A stretch of DNA of 64,000 bases from an uncultured Granulosicoccaceae bacterium (GCA_937965695.1 CALCKW010000004.1:104120-168119), one strand, 5' to 3'; shown: positions 16,192 to 28,921, numbered from the stretch's first letter. Notes: generated by a model from the sequence alone, not told the origin. Program-made: numbers and translations.

Positions 16192-18327
16192 ATGGATAGG
16201 AAAAAGCTGATTCTACTGGCCGTTGTGGTCGCTTTTATCGCTGTATTTTGGTTTTTTGATTTTGCGCGGTTTTTCAACTTCGAGTATATCAAGAGCCAGC
16301 AGCAAGCGTTGGCCGCTCAGGTGGCGCAAGCACCTGTGCTGTCCGCAGCGCTGTTTTTCTTAATCTACGTCGTCGTGACCGCGTTGTCGTTACCGGGTGC
16401 CGTCATCTTGACACTCTTGGGTGGGGCGTTGTTTGGCCTGTGGCAAGGATTGTTGCTCGTGTCTTTTGCTTCAAGCATCGGTGCGACGCTCGCCTTTTTG
16501 GTCTCTCGCTATCTTCTGCGTGACACTGTTAAATCGCGATTTGGTCGGCAGTTGGGGCCAATCGACGAGGGTATTGCTCGCGACGGACCGTTCTATTTAT
16601 TTACGCTGCGTTTAGTGCCTGCTTTCCCCTTTTTCATTGTCAACTTGCTGATGGGTCTTACCTCTCTTGGTACGGGTGTTTTTTACCTGATCAGTCAGTT
16701 GGGTATGTTGCCCGGGACTTTTGTTTTCGTGAATGCTGGTACGCAGCTCGCGCAGTTGTCTTCACCGGGTGATGTTTTGTCGCCTGGATTGTTGTTTTCG
16801 TTTGCCCTGTTAGGCATTTTTCCTCTGATCGCCAAGTGGATCGTCGATATGTTTAAAGCTCGTAAAGTATATGAAGGCTGGGATAAGCCCAAAAAATTTG
16901 ATCGCAACGTGATCGTTATAGGCGCTGGTTCCGGCGGTCTAGTGGCGTCTTATATTGCCGCTGCTGTCAAAGCAAAAGTGACACTTGTTGAAAAACATCA
17001 GATGGGTGGAGATTGCCTGAATACAGGCTGTGTACCCTCCAAAGCGTTAATTCGATCGGCCAAGTTTGTCAGTCATGTCAATCGACACAAAGAATTTGGT
17101 ATGTCTAACGCGACCGTTGAAACTGATTTCGCTGCCACCATGGAACGAGTGCAGCGCGTTGTTGCCGATATCGCGCCACATGATTCAGTAGAGCGATTCA
17201 CAGGGCTTGGTGTGGAATGTATTCAGGGGGAAGCCGTGATGGTCTCGCCTTGGGAAGTCAAAATAGGTGAGCGCAGCTTAACCGCGCGCACTATTGTGAT
17301 TGCTACAGGCGCGTCACCCTTTGTGCCGCCGATTCCCGGCCTCGAAGAAACCGGCTACCTCACATCAGATAATGTGTGGGACCTACGTGAGCAGCCTAAG
17401 CGTCTTGTCGTGCTCGGTGGTGGACCGATTGGTTCAGAGCTGACCCAAGCGTTTGCTCGACTCGGCAGCCATGTGACTCAAGTGGAAATGCTCCCGCGCA
17501 TTCTTATCCGTGAAGACGAAGATGTCGCCGTGCTGGTCCAGCAACAGTTGCAAGCAGAAGGTGTTGACGTCATGACAAACACCAAAGCTATGTCTGCCAA
17601 AGTCGTGGATGGGCAAAAGATCTTAGTGTGTGAGCGAGACGGCGAGACCTTAGAAGTGCCCTTTGATCAAATCTTAGTGGCTGTCGGCCGTAAACCTCGG
17701 ACCAACGGTTCGGGCATCAGCGATCTGGGTGTTGAATTAACGCCGCGCGGCACTATTGCGGTGGATAAATATTTGCGCACCAACTTCCCTAATATCTTTG
17801 CCGTTGGTGACGTGGCAGGGCCTTATCAGTTTACGCATACGGCTTCGCATCAAGCGTGGTATGCAGCGGTCAATGGATTGTTCGGCACCTTTAAGAAGTT
17901 TGCTGTCGACTATCGCGTGATTCCATGGGCGACTTTTACCGAGCCAGAAGTTGCACGTGTCGGCCTCAATGAGACTGAGGCTAAAGAGCAGGGTATAGAG
18001 GTAGAAGTGACCCGCTATGGCATCGACGACTTAGACCGGGCTATTGCTGATGGTGAGGCACACGGGTTTATCAAAGTGCTTACTCCGCCGGGCAAAGACA
18101 AGATCCTCGGTGTTACGATCGTCGGCGAGCACGCAGGTGATCTGATCGCTGAATACGTCATGGCGATGAAGCATGGATTGGGGCTCAATAAAATCCTTGG
18201 CACCATCCATATTTACCCGACCTTGGCTGAAGCCAACAAGTACGCCGCTGGCGAGTGGAAGCGTGCTAATGCACCGGAAAAACTGCTCGAGTGGGTACAA
18301 AAATTCCACGATTGGCGTCGAGGCTAG
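16192..18327 (+). CDS. VTT (TVP38/TMEM64) membrane domain fused to a mercuric reductase-like flavoprotein
   Basis: The start is placed at ATG 16192 (MDRKKLILLAVVVAF); the frame opens at TTG 16132. 711 aa. Residues 1-220 form a VTT/DedA-like domain with several membrane segments (LTLLGGALFGLWQGLLLVSF; RLVPAFPFFIVNLLMG). From about 235 a class I pyridine nucleotide-disulfide oxidoreductase follows: FAD site VIGAGSGGLVASYIAA, redox pair in GGDCLNTGCVPSK, NAD(P) site VVLGGGPIGSELTQAF and second FAD motif NIFAVGDVAG. The C-terminal catalytic HPT of lipoamide dehydrogenase reads YPTLAEA, as in mercuric-reductase-like proteins. This arrangement occurs in other proteobacteria. The substrate is unknown; electron transfer at the inner membrane is inferred. 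Confidence 0.88.
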   Translation: MDRKKLILLAVVVAFIAVFWFFDFARFFNFEYIKSQQQALAAQVAQAPVLSAALFFLIYVVVTALSLPGAVILTLLGGALFGLWQGLLLVSFASSIGATLAFLVSRYLLRDTVKSRFGRQLGPIDEGIARDGPFYLFTLRLVPAFPFFIVNLLMGLTSLGTGVFYLISQLGMLPGTFVFVNAGTQLAQLSSPGDVLSPGLLFSFALLGIFPLIAKWIVDMFKARKVYEGWDKPKKFDRNVIVIGAGSGGLVASYIAAAVKAKVTLVEKHQMGGDCLNTGCVPSKALIRSAKFVSHVNRHKEFGMSNATVETDFAATMERVQRVVADIAPHDSVERFTGLGVECIQGEAVMVSPWEVKIGERSLTARTIVIATGASPFVPPIPGLEETGYLTSDNVWDLREQPKRLVVLGGGPIGSELTQAFARLGSHVTQVEMLPRILIREDEDVAVLVQQQLQAEGVDVMTNTKAMSAKVVDGQKILVCERDGETLEVPFDQILVAVGRKPRTNGSGISDLGVELTPRGTIAVDKYLRTNFPNIFAVGDVAGPYQFTHTASHQAWYAAVNGLFGTFKKFAVDYRVIPWATFTEPEVARVGLNETEAKEQGIEVEVTRYGIDDLDRAIADGEAHGFIKVLTPPGKDKILGVTIVGEHAGDLIAEYVMAMKHGLGLNKILGTIHIYPTLAEANKYAAGEWKRANAPEKLLEWVQKFHDWRRG

Positions 18328-18372
18328 ATGAAAAGTTGATGGGTGGGCGCGTCGAGGGATGCGTTGCCCTTC

Positions 18373-18411
18373 AACACGGCGAGGTGCAGAATTTTCCTTG
18401 CGGTGTTTTTT
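18373..18411 (+). terminator. Intrinsic terminator after the flavoprotein gene
   Basis: AACACGGCGAGG (18373-18384) pairs with CCTTGCGGTGTT (18396-18407), with one mismatch and one G-T pair, and is followed by a run of T. It ends transcription about 50 bp after the stop codon and before the tRNA promoter. Confidence 0.75.
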
Positions 18412-18434
18412 ACAGGTGACTGCAGCATTTCGTG

Positions 18435-18463
18435 TTGACCACTAGGTGTGATCCCGTTATAGT
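18435..18463 (+). promoter_or_regulatory. Sigma-70 promoter of the tRNA-Val gene
   Basis: -35 TTGACC (18435-18440) and -10 TATAGT (18458-18463) with an exact 17-bp spacer. The transcript would start about 5-7 bases before the mature tRNA. Confidence 0.75.
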
Positions 18464-18475
18464 TCGTGGTTCGGC

Positions 18476-18552
18476 AGGCGCGTAGCTCAGTTGGTTAGAG
18501 CACTACCTTGACATGGTAGGGGTCGGTGGTTCGAGTCCACTCGTGCCTACCA
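18476..18552 (+). tRNA. tRNA-Val (anticodon GAC)
   Basis: Complete 77-nt cloverleaf. Acceptor AGGCGCG pairs with CGTGCCT (one G-T), D arm GCTCAGTTGGTTAGAGC, anticodon stem CTACC/GGTAG around TTGACAT with anticodon GAC, variable loop GGGTC, T arm GGTGG-TTCGAGT-CCACT, and an encoded CCA. It has its own promoter and terminator, so it is a single-gene tRNA unit. Confidence 0.95.
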
Positions 18553-18598
18553 AGATTCTCTCTCTGAGTGGAGGTTTCTTGGCAGCGAAACAAAATCA

Positions 18599-18632
18599 GG
18601 TCGTCCAAAGGAAACTTAGGACGGCCTTTTTT
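18599..18632 (+). terminator. Intrinsic terminator after tRNA-Val
   Basis: GGTCGTCC (18599-18606) and GGACGGCC (18619-18626) form an 8-bp stem followed by six T. It is also placed to end the convergent lipoprotein transcript from the right. Confidence 0.85.
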
Positions 18633-18653
18633 GTGGGCGTTACAAATCGATTT

Positions 18654-19661
18654 CTAACGCCAATTTGATACGGGCAATAAGCTGTTGTCAGACTGTTGCA
18701 ACAACTCGTCGATAATGTGCAGCGAGTCTAAGACCACACCCGTGCCGCAGTCGCTTGGCACTGTCACGAGAGGATCTGCAGCGGCCAAAGGCTCTAGAAG
18801 ATTTTGAGCGTGGCGAGCTGGTCCATAGGTGAGCAGTGGAGCACCGAAAAAATCTGGCTCACTGCTGCGCGGATAGTGAGACCAATCGAAGGTATAAACC
18901 ATCACATCGCCGACTTCTTGAAACTGCCAGAAAGTGTCACGGCTGCCTGTTGCGTCAATGTACATTGGATCACCAAGATAAGGACACGAGATAAACATAC
19001 TCGATAGTGGGCGTTGGAACAAAGGACTCACAGCGCGCTCGTCACCACTGTGCAGAGCAATCAGATTATCACTGTTTTGCCAGACGCGATCTGACTCTAT
19101 GTTGTCTCCACTTAATGACCATCGTGCTTCAGCGATGTTAGTCCACGCGTTGGCTTCGGAGCCGTAGCCTGTGATTCGAACGTAGCGCGTCGTTACGCTT
19201 GCGTCCAAGCTGAAGAAGGTGCTTTCAGCTTGCGCTAGGTTCTGCGCACGGCGCCAACTCTGTTGCCACGTCAGCGCGTCGTCAGATTGTTCAATGGAAA
19301 TCCACTCGGCACGTGCATAGCTCATCCAGAGATAAATGCCTTGTATGTATTGCGATGAACCAGCGTCGAGTACTAAGGTCTCCCCTTGATTCCCCGACCA
19401 ACTAGAAGCGCTGTCAACGCAACCGTCTAGTGTAGCCGCAGGCGTAAAAAGAGGGTCTGATTGCTGCCCGGAAGCCGACTCGAACGCATGACCGAACTGA
19501 GCGGTATTTGCGCAAGTTGTTGGTTCCGCGGTTGTAATTTCCGGTTGCTCATCCAATTGCGCTTGTGTGTCATTTCCCGCACTTTCTGTCAATGAAACAG
19601 AAGAACTATTACAAGCGGTTAATGCAGCAAGCATAAATGCGGCTGTTGTCTTTTTGATCAT
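18654..19661 (-). CDS. Discoidin-like (F5/8 type C) lipoprotein of unknown role
   Basis: 335 aa. Lipoprotein signal MIKKTTAAFMLAALTAC with Cys 17, then a Ser/Thr/Glu-rich linker. Residues about 50-190 read like a galactose-binding discoidin domain: ATLDGCVDSASSWSGNQGETLVLDAG (paraphrased span), a strand pattern around EWISIEQSDDALTWQQSW, and TTRYVRITGYGSEANAWTNI. The C-terminal 140 residues (SPLFQRPLSSMFISCPYL and on) match nothing I recognise and contain paired Cys. Probably a surface carbohydrate-binding lipoprotein. It stands alone between tRNA-Val and glgA and is not obviously part of the glycogen operon. Confidence 0.65.
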   Translation of the reverse strand: MIKKTTAAFMLAALTACNSSSVSLTESAGNDTQAQLDEQPEITTAEPTTCANTAQFGHAFESASGQQSDPLFTPAATLDGCVDSASSWSGNQGETLVLDAGSSQYIQGIYLWMSYARAEWISIEQSDDALTWQQSWRRAQNLAQAESTFFSLDASVTTRYVRITGYGSEANAWTNIAEARWSLSGDNIESDRVWQNSDNLIALHSGDERAVSPLFQRPLSSMFISCPYLGDPMYIDATGSRDTFWQFQEVGDVMVYTFDWSHYPRSSEPDFFGAPLLTYGPARHAQNLLEPLAAADPLVTVPSDCGTGVVLDSLHIIDELLQQSDNSLLPVSNWR

Positions 19662-19772
19662 TAGAGGGCTTCACCTTTGACGGAGATAGTGAACGCGACA
19701 GCGAGTGTGCCGGTATCGCGTTTTTTAAGTTCGTCGCAAGCCGTATGCCAAACGTTGGAAAGTGGTATTCTT

Positions 19773-21386
19773 CTACTTTTCTTTAGCAGGCTCTAAGAGA
19801 TAAAGACTCTTGATGTAGTGACGAGCGCTATCAGTCCACAAGAAACGTGCGCGCCCCGCCGCTTGTTTGATTTGTTTCCAGTCTCGTTGTTTGCTGCGAT
19901 GCATCTGTAAGATCCCGCGCGAAGAAAGCACTAGCTGGTCGGCTTTTTCGGTTAGATTGTCTCCGCTAAAAACAAAGCCGTTTTTACCGTGTTGCACGGT
20001 ATCTATCAATCCTCCCACCGAATGAACAAGGCAAGGCTGGCTCTCGCGCATCGCCAGCATTTGGCTGAGACCGCAGGGCTCATAGCTCGAAGGCATCATA
20101 AAAAGGTCGCCATGATCGTAAAGTGCTTGGGCGAGTATTTCGGAGTAGCAATTCAAGAAAAGGAAGTTCGGATTCTGAGCCATCGCTTTTGTCAGCTCGT
20201 GTTCCATTTCTCGCTGGCCATTTCCGAGAAAAATATACAAACCATCGTTGCCGAGGGCTGACAGAACGCCTTTCAAAGCGCTCGTTCCCAGACTGTCGTC
20301 TTGTAGCAGTAAGCCTATTTTCTGGCCGCTGACTCGGCTGACGCTAGTCAGTAAACGCGAGGGTTGGTGTTCTCGTAGTCTGGCAATGCGTCTTGATGCA
20401 ATAAAAAAAGTGCTGCGTAATTGTTCTTCTTCGGCGGCAGCTGCTAATAACGCTGATTCGGCTGCATCAAGAAAAGCGGCCCAGTTATGAATTTGTGTTT
20501 CTCGTCTTCGCTCACTATCAGTGGGGTAGTGGCATCCATTGAGAATGCCTAATAGGCGTCCCTCAGAAGAGGCTGCTTGTAAGGCTTCCTCTAAACCCTC
20601 GCCACCGTGGTAGCCGCGCACTTCTACATCGTTAGGTTTCTGGATCTCTTCGGCATAGGTAGGAGATACGGTGTGCACCAATGATGCCTCGCCAATGGCC
20701 ATTAGCATTGGGTTGTAACAGTCTGGCCAACGCGGGTCTGCTATCGCTTTTTTGTCAAAAACTAGTTTAGGAAACCAACTCTCTAGCGAGGATGCATTTT
20801 TCTCGAAAGGTCTTACGCCTTGCAGTGCTAAGTTGTGAATGCTGTAGACACAGTGCAAATCTTTCAACGCACTGTATCTCGGATCATAGGCGCGCAGAAG
20901 TAACACGGCGGAGGCGTGCCAGTCGTGCAGATGTACAGCATCTGGCATCTGAGCTGGGTCATGCGTCAAGATTTCTGCAGCGGCTGCTCCAAACAGCGCA
21001 AATTTACTCGCGTCCGTCGCGAAGGGCTCGTGCGCATCGTCGTTATAGATACGGCCAGGTGAGCTGCCCGCAAATAAAGGGTGCTCCAAAACCCAATGGC
21101 GAATTTTTGTATTGTTGCCAACGGTTAAATCTATACGGTAGAGATCGACTGACTCAATCTCGTCACCAAACGAGACGTCAAAGCTGCTTTGTAGGGTTGA
21201 TTGATGTTGCTTGTGCAGTGTGCCGTAACTTGGGGTCATCACTGTAACCATGCAGTTTTGAGCGACCAGAGCCGGCGGCAAATCACGCAGTACATCTCCA
21301 ATTCCGCCGACCTTGCCACCGACTAGGGCGCCGTTCTCGGCGGCGATCATCACAATATGTCGAGCTTCGGTCATTACATTGGGCAT
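19773..21386 (-). CDS. glgA: Glycogen synthase (ADP-glucose, GT5)
   Basis: The frame opens at TTG 21458, but family alignment puts the start at ATG 21386 (MPNVMTEARH) or 21374; no strong ribosome site decides between them. About 537 aa. The ADP-glucose-binding motif KVGGIGDVLRDLP replaces the common KTGGLADV form. DAVHLHDWHAS and YSIHNLALQG are typical, and the C-terminal half carries PSSYEPCGLSQMLAMRES with the catalytic Glu, then GGLIDTV. It extends alpha-1,4-glucan from ADP-glucose. A charged 50-residue segment around 300-350 is unlike E. coli GlgA, so it is a diverged member. Last gene of the glycogen locus; a 180-bp gap separates it from pgm. Confidence 0.88.
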   Translation of the reverse strand: MPNVMTEARHIVMIAAENGALVGGKVGGIGDVLRDLPPALVAQNCMVTVMTPSYGTLHKQHQSTLQSSFDVSFGDEIESVDLYRIDLTVGNNTKIRHWVLEHPLFAGSSPGRIYNDDAHEPFATDASKFALFGAAAAEILTHDPAQMPDAVHLHDWHASAVLLLRAYDPRYSALKDLHCVYSIHNLALQGVRPFEKNASSLESWFPKLVFDKKAIADPRWPDCYNPMLMAIGEASLVHTVSPTYAEEIQKPNDVEVRGYHGGEGLEEALQAASSEGRLLGILNGCHYPTDSERRRETQIHNWAAFLDAAESALLAAAAEEEQLRSTFFIASRRIARLREHQPSRLLTSVSRVSGQKIGLLLQDDSLGTSALKGVLSALGNDGLYIFLGNGQREMEHELTKAMAQNPNFLFLNCYSEILAQALYDHGDLFMMPSSYEPCGLSQMLAMRESQPCLVHSVGGLIDTVQHGKNGFVFSGDNLTEKADQLVLSSRGILQMHRSKQRDWKQIKQAAGRARFLWTDSARHYIKSLYLLEPAKEK

Positions 21387-21636
21387 CTTGTTTAAAAGTG
21401 TATTCTGCCTTGTGCGGCGGGGTGGCGGCAAGTGAGTGGCGCAAAGGAGGCTCATCAATGACTCGAATAAGCGCTACTGGATACCAAAGGCCTGAAAAAC
21501 AGGCCCTGATTAGGATTTTTTTTTGATGGGCGAAAAAATAGCCTGAGCCGAGGAGAAAATCGAATGAAACTTGCTCGGACTCAGCGAGAAATCTCTCTCT
21601 GATTTTGGTCCAAATCAGCGTTGCTGGTGGCGATGT

Positions 21637-24548
<2,912 letters not shown>

Positions 24549-24635
24549 AATCGCCCTCGTCGTGCCAAGGATATGTAAGCTTATTATTGCACGTTAACCG
24601 TGCTCGAAGGCACTATAGTGCCTGAAGGTTTTTGA

Positions 24636-26828
24636 CTATTGTTCGATGCGTCGAGCTCTAATCGCGTCGAGCTGTTGTTGCGCAATGTCGGTGCTAAATA
24701 AATCTGCTGTTGCCCGTGGAAGCCGTTGCCTCCAATTAGGGTGTTCGTCGACAGTGCCTGGCAGATTGACTTGATTGTTCAGGACCAGCAGGTCTTCTAC
24801 AGGCACTGCCAATAAACTACTCGGCGTGCTGGCTAAGAAGGCCTGCGCTGCCACCAAAACCTGTTCGTCTAGCGTGGTCTGTTGTGCATCAATGTTGTGA
24901 TCGTGTGGCAATGTTCCAGCATCAACGAGTGCATCCAACAAACGCTGACGATCATAAGCACGTTGTTCGCGCTCGTGCACTTCCGCCTCAGCACTGTGAA
25001 AATGACCTAGCCTGGCCATATGATCCAATTCGCTTGCTTGCCACCAACCTGCCAGGGGTGGCAGGTCGTGTGTTGACACAGTGACTAAGGCGTCTTTGGG
25101 GTAGCAGTCCGCACGTTTGAACAAACCTTCTGGCCATCTTTCAAAGTACAGCACCTTATAAGACAGCATGCCCACAGACGCGAGTTTTTCTTCCATGCCC
25201 TCTGGCACAGTTCCCAAAGCCTCACCAATGATCACGCATTTAGAACGCTGGGATTCCAGCGCGATGATCTTTAGCAGTTCGTCGAAGGGTTGGTAAACAT
25301 AGACACCTTGATTAGCGTGTTCTCCTTCGAGTACCCAAAACTGTCGCATCAGTCCTAAAACGTGGTCTATACGCAGAGCACCTGCGTATTGTGTACTGGC
25401 GCGCAGGGCTTGTATAAAGGGACGAAAAGCATTGCGCCGCAACGCGACTGGGTTGTAGGGGCTGAGGCCCCAAACTTGTCCTGCCGGACTTAATTTGTCT
25501 GGTGGTGCACCGACCGAGACACCCGGCACAAAACAATCGTTGTCCGCCCAGACGTCGGCGCCACTACCATCGCTGCCAACGGCGAGATCCAAGTACAAAC
25601 CTATAGACATGCCGGCGTCAACGGTTGCTTCCGCACCCGCTTGCATCTGCAAGTGAGCCAGCCACTGAAGGTAGCGCCAAAAATCTAGGCTGTCGTAGTG
25701 ACTTTCGGCGAAGCGAGCAACGGCGTCGCTGTCGGCTCGGTGGTATTCCACAGGCCAACTAGTCCAGCCAAAACTATTAGAGTCCTGCTCGCGAAAGTGT
25801 GCGAATAGTGCATCAAAGGTCGCTTGTCGTCTCAGGGGTTCTCCGCCGAGGGCACAATAGCGTCGATAAGCCGCACCGCGATCACTGTCTGCGTCTCGGT
25901 GATGAGCCGCGAAATGTTTGTGGAGCATTTTTAATACAGGTAGTTTACAAGCCCAAACAGCAGAATAATCGATGACCTCGCTTTTTCGCGCGCCCTCCAG
26001 TTGAGACTGAAACTCTTCACTCATCAGTAAGTTTTGCGCGGCGATGCACTCTTTCATTTCTGCAATGGCGTTGACGTCTAAATAACCCGTGTGCAAAAAA
26101 CTACGACTGGTGGGTGAGTAAGGGCTTATATGATGCCCGTGACCTGTGAATGCAGAATGCAAGGGATTTAATCCCAGTAAGCTCGCTCCTTCATTGGCTG
26201 CAGCTTGTGCCAGAGGTGTAATATCACTGTAGTCACCCATGCCCCAGTTGTGCTGATCACGTAGAGAATACAATTGTGCGGCAACACCCCAAGGTCGTCC
26301 ATCAGGGCAGGCGTCTTGTACACGATAGCATTGAGGCGGAGTTATGATTATTGTGCTTTCGGCTTGTTCAGCGCTTTCACCACTGAGGGCTAAATGTAGT
26401 TGGTGGTAACCTAGTGGCAAATGCTCAGGCAGTGGCAGTAAATATCTGCGCATTCTTTTGCCGTCAATGCTTTTCTCGTCCTGCTTTTCTAAACGAGAAA
26501 GTGGAAGCTCACCGCTGTGCTGTAAACCCGTCTCTTCTTCCAAACGCCAGCCGAGCAATGTCTTTTCATCATCGTCATTTACGACGACAGTGACACGCAG
26601 TGGTTGTTCTTTGCACAAAACGTAAACAGGTTCGAGGAGAGAATGCCAAAGTAGATTCTCTTGAGTATCGGCTGAAGCCTCTATCTGGCGATCGTCGGAG
26701 ACATCAAACCCCATACGGTTAAGCAGGCGCAATTGAATGTTCTCGCTAACCTCATGGTAGTTCCCCCATATATCGTGGTAAGCCGTTTCTAAACCCGCGC
26801 TTTTGGCTAAGCGTTGCAGAGCATTCAT
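24636..26828 (-). CDS. malQ: 4-alpha-glucanotransferase (amylomaltase, GH77)
   Basis: 730 aa, the long form with an N-terminal extension of about 150 residues of beta-rich sequence before the GH77 barrel. Catalytic stretches: ALRIDHVLGLMRQFW (nucleophile Asp), VIGEALGTVPEGM (acid/base Glu) and STHDLPPLAGWW (stabilising Asp). It moves alpha-1,4-glucan segments between maltooligosaccharides, so short chains left by GlgX and GlgP are recycled. It overlaps glgX by 4 bp. Confidence 0.94.
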   Translation of the reverse strand: MNALQRLAKSAGLETAYHDIWGNYHEVSENIQLRLLNRMGFDVSDDRQIEASADTQENLLWHSLLEPVYVLCKEQPLRVTVVVNDDDEKTLLGWRLEEETGLQHSGELPLSRLEKQDEKSIDGKRMRRYLLPLPEHLPLGYHQLHLALSGESAEQAESTIIITPPQCYRVQDACPDGRPWGVAAQLYSLRDQHNWGMGDYSDITPLAQAAANEGASLLGLNPLHSAFTGHGHHISPYSPTSRSFLHTGYLDVNAIAEMKECIAAQNLLMSEEFQSQLEGARKSEVIDYSAVWACKLPVLKMLHKHFAAHHRDADSDRGAAYRRYCALGGEPLRRQATFDALFAHFREQDSNSFGWTSWPVEYHRADSDAVARFAESHYDSLDFWRYLQWLAHLQMQAGAEATVDAGMSIGLYLDLAVGSDGSGADVWADNDCFVPGVSVGAPPDKLSPAGQVWGLSPYNPVALRRNAFRPFIQALRASTQYAGALRIDHVLGLMRQFWVLEGEHANQGVYVYQPFDELLKIIALESQRSKCVIIGEALGTVPEGMEEKLASVGMLSYKVLYFERWPEGLFKRADCYPKDALVTVSTHDLPPLAGWWQASELDHMARLGHFHSAEAEVHEREQRAYDRQRLLDALVDAGTLPHDHNIDAQQTTLDEQVLVAAQAFLASTPSSLLAVPVEDLLVLNNQVNLPGTVDEHPNWRQRLPRATADLFSTDIAQQQLDAIRARRIEQ

Positions 26829-28921
26829 GATGGCAACTCGGGTGATGGCAGAAGACTAAACACGGCGATGCTCATTCCGTGTAACCGCAAGTCGCACTTG
26901 CTTGAAGTGAAATCCTGCGGGTTCTCCAGCCACTGTTCATCGGTATGCAGTTCACAACGCCATTCGCGATCATTTAATGGTAAAACAATGGGGCGATCTT
27001 CATCGTATCCGTTAATAGCTATGTAAAGCGTATCGGCTTCTTCCGGATCGTTGTTCAACAAGAGCCCAACAAATCGTTTCTCAATCTGCCATTGCTCATC
27101 GTTCATTGGTGTGGCGTCTTGTTGCAGCCACTGAACATCTTGCAGCCCAGGGTCTGTACTTTGTCTGCCATGCAAAAATCTTTTTTGCCGAAGGCTAGGG
27201 TGGTCGTTACGCAGTGCTAGAGCGCGGCGCACAAAAGTGAGTTGTGTTCGGTCTGCATTTTCCCAATCAAGCCAAGTGGTTTCGTTGTCTTGACAGTAGG
27301 CATTGTTGTTGCCCTGTTGGCTGTGCCCCATCTCATCGCCAGCCAAGATCATGGGCGTGCCTTGAGCAATTAACTGAGTCAACATCAAGTTACGGCGCTG
27401 ACGCGCACGTAGAGCGTTGATTGCTGGGTCGTCGCTAGGTCCTTCACAACCGTGATTGTTGCTGTGGTCGCTGCTGTGCCCGTCGCGGTTGTCTTCACCA
27501 TTTGCGATATTGTGCTTGTCGTTGTAGCTGACCAAGTCACTCAAACCAAAGCCATCGTGGGCGGTGATAAAATTCACGCTTGCCCAAGGTTTTCTGCCGC
27601 TGTGATCGAAGTGATCTGCCGAGCCTAATAGTCTTCCAGCGAGCTCTGGTAAGACACCTGGGTCACCGGCCCAAAACTTTCGGCTGCAGTCTCTAAAACG
27701 ATCATTCCATTCGGCCCAACCGCCGGGGAACGCTCCCAGTTGATAACCACCCGGCCCGATGTCCCAGGGCTCAGCAATCATTTTTACTTTATTTAGCACG
27801 GGGTCTTGCATCACTGCATCGAAAAAGCCTCCTTCCCGATCAAACCCCGCAGTCTCACGGCCCAAGATAGGCGCTAGATCGAACCGAAAGCCATCTATAT
27901 GCATCACTTCAACCCAATAGCGCAAGCTATCCATCACCATCTGCAGGACGCGTGGGTGGGCGATGTTGACGGTGTTTCCGCAACCGGTGTCGTTGATGTA
28001 ATAACGAGGGTTATCTGGCATCAATCGGTAGTAACTTGCGTTGTCTATACCCCTAAAGCTGAGGGTGGGGCCGAGTTCACTGCCTTCGCAGGTGTGGTTG
28101 TACACCACATCCAAAATCACCTCTAGACCGTTATCGTGATAACGCGCGATCATTTGTTTCATCTCACACAAATCATTGCTAGCTAAATAGCGAGATTCAG
28201 GCGAGAAAAAATTGAGAGTACTGTAGCCCCAGTAATTTCGTAGTCCTTTCTGTACTAAAAATCGGTCGTCAACAAAGGCGTGCACCGGCAGTAACTCTAC
28301 AGCGGTGACCCCCAGAGATTTTATATGATCGATGACGTCTTGGTGACCCAGTGCTGCAAAACTGCCACGCATTGGTTTGTCGATCCCAGGGTGACGCATC
28401 GTGGCCCCACGTACATGGGTTTCGTAGATGCAACTGCGATCCCAAGGTACTTTTGGTGCACGATCGTCGCCCCACTGGTAGCTCGGATCTATAACAACAC
28501 CGCGTGGCGTGTTAGAAGCTGAATCTCGGCGATCAAAGCTGAGGTCGAGTTGAGTGCTTTCGCTGCGATAACCCAAATGTGTGTTTGACCATTTGAGAGC
28601 GCCCAGCAATTGTTTGGCATAGGGGTCGATTAAAAGCTTATTGTGATTAAAGCGGTGGCCATTTTGTGGATCATAGGGGCCATACACGCGATAACCGTAG
28701 AGGGAGCCGGGCCTGAGTTCTGGCAGATAAACATGCCAAATTTGATGCGTATTCTCTCGCAGCTCTACACGATGGGCTTCCCGTCGGCCGTTGGCATCGA
28801 AAATACACAATTCAACTTTTTCTGCATGTGCAGAGAAGAGCGCAAAATTAACCCCTTTTCCGTCCCATGTAGCACCCAACGGGTAGGGAAGTCCGGGTTC
28901 TTGTCTCAGCATGCTTGTCAA
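26825..28921 (-). CDS. glgX: Glycogen debranching enzyme (isoamylase type, GH13_11)
   Basis: 698 aa. N-terminal CBM48-like domain (YPLGATWDGKGVNFALFSAH), then a GH13 barrel with DVVYNHTCEGSE, DGFRFDLAPILGR (nucleophile Asp), KMIAEPWDIGPGGYQ (acid Glu) and FITAHDGFGLSDLVSY. It removes alpha-1,6 branches of phosphorylase-trimmed glycogen. Separated from the upstream glgB by 213 bp, the largest gap inside the locus, where an additional promoter could sit, although no clear boxes are seen. Confidence 0.94.
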   Translation of the reverse strand: MTSMLRQEPGLPYPLGATWDGKGVNFALFSAHAEKVELCIFDANGRREAHRVELRENTHQIWHVYLPELRPGSLYGYRVYGPYDPQNGHRFNHNKLLIDPYAKQLLGALKWSNTHLGYRSESTQLDLSFDRRDSASNTPRGVVIDPSYQWGDDRAPKVPWDRSCIYETHVRGATMRHPGIDKPMRGSFAALGHQDVIDHIKSLGVTAVELLPVHAFVDDRFLVQKGLRNYWGYSTLNFFSPESRYLASNDLCEMKQMIARYHDNGLEVILDVVYNHTCEGSELGPTLSFRGIDNASYYRLMPDNPRYYINDTGCGNTVNIAHPRVLQMVMDSLRYWVEVMHIDGFRFDLAPILGRETAGFDREGGFFDAVMQDPVLNKVKMIAEPWDIGPGGYQLGAFPGGWAEWNDRFRDCSRKFWAGDPGVLPELAGRLLGSADHFDHSGRKPWASVNFITAHDGFGLSDLVSYNDKHNIANGEDNRDGHSSDHSNNHGCEGPSDDPAINALRARQRRNLMLTQLIAQGTPMILAGDEMGHSQQGNNNAYCQDNETTWLDWENADRTQLTFVRRALALRNDHPSLRQKRFLHGRQSTDPGLQDVQWLQQDATPMNDEQWQIEKRFVGLLLNNDPEEADTLYIAINGYDEDRPIVLPLNDREWRCELHTDEQWLENPQDFTSSKCDLRLHGMSIAVFSLLPSPELPS

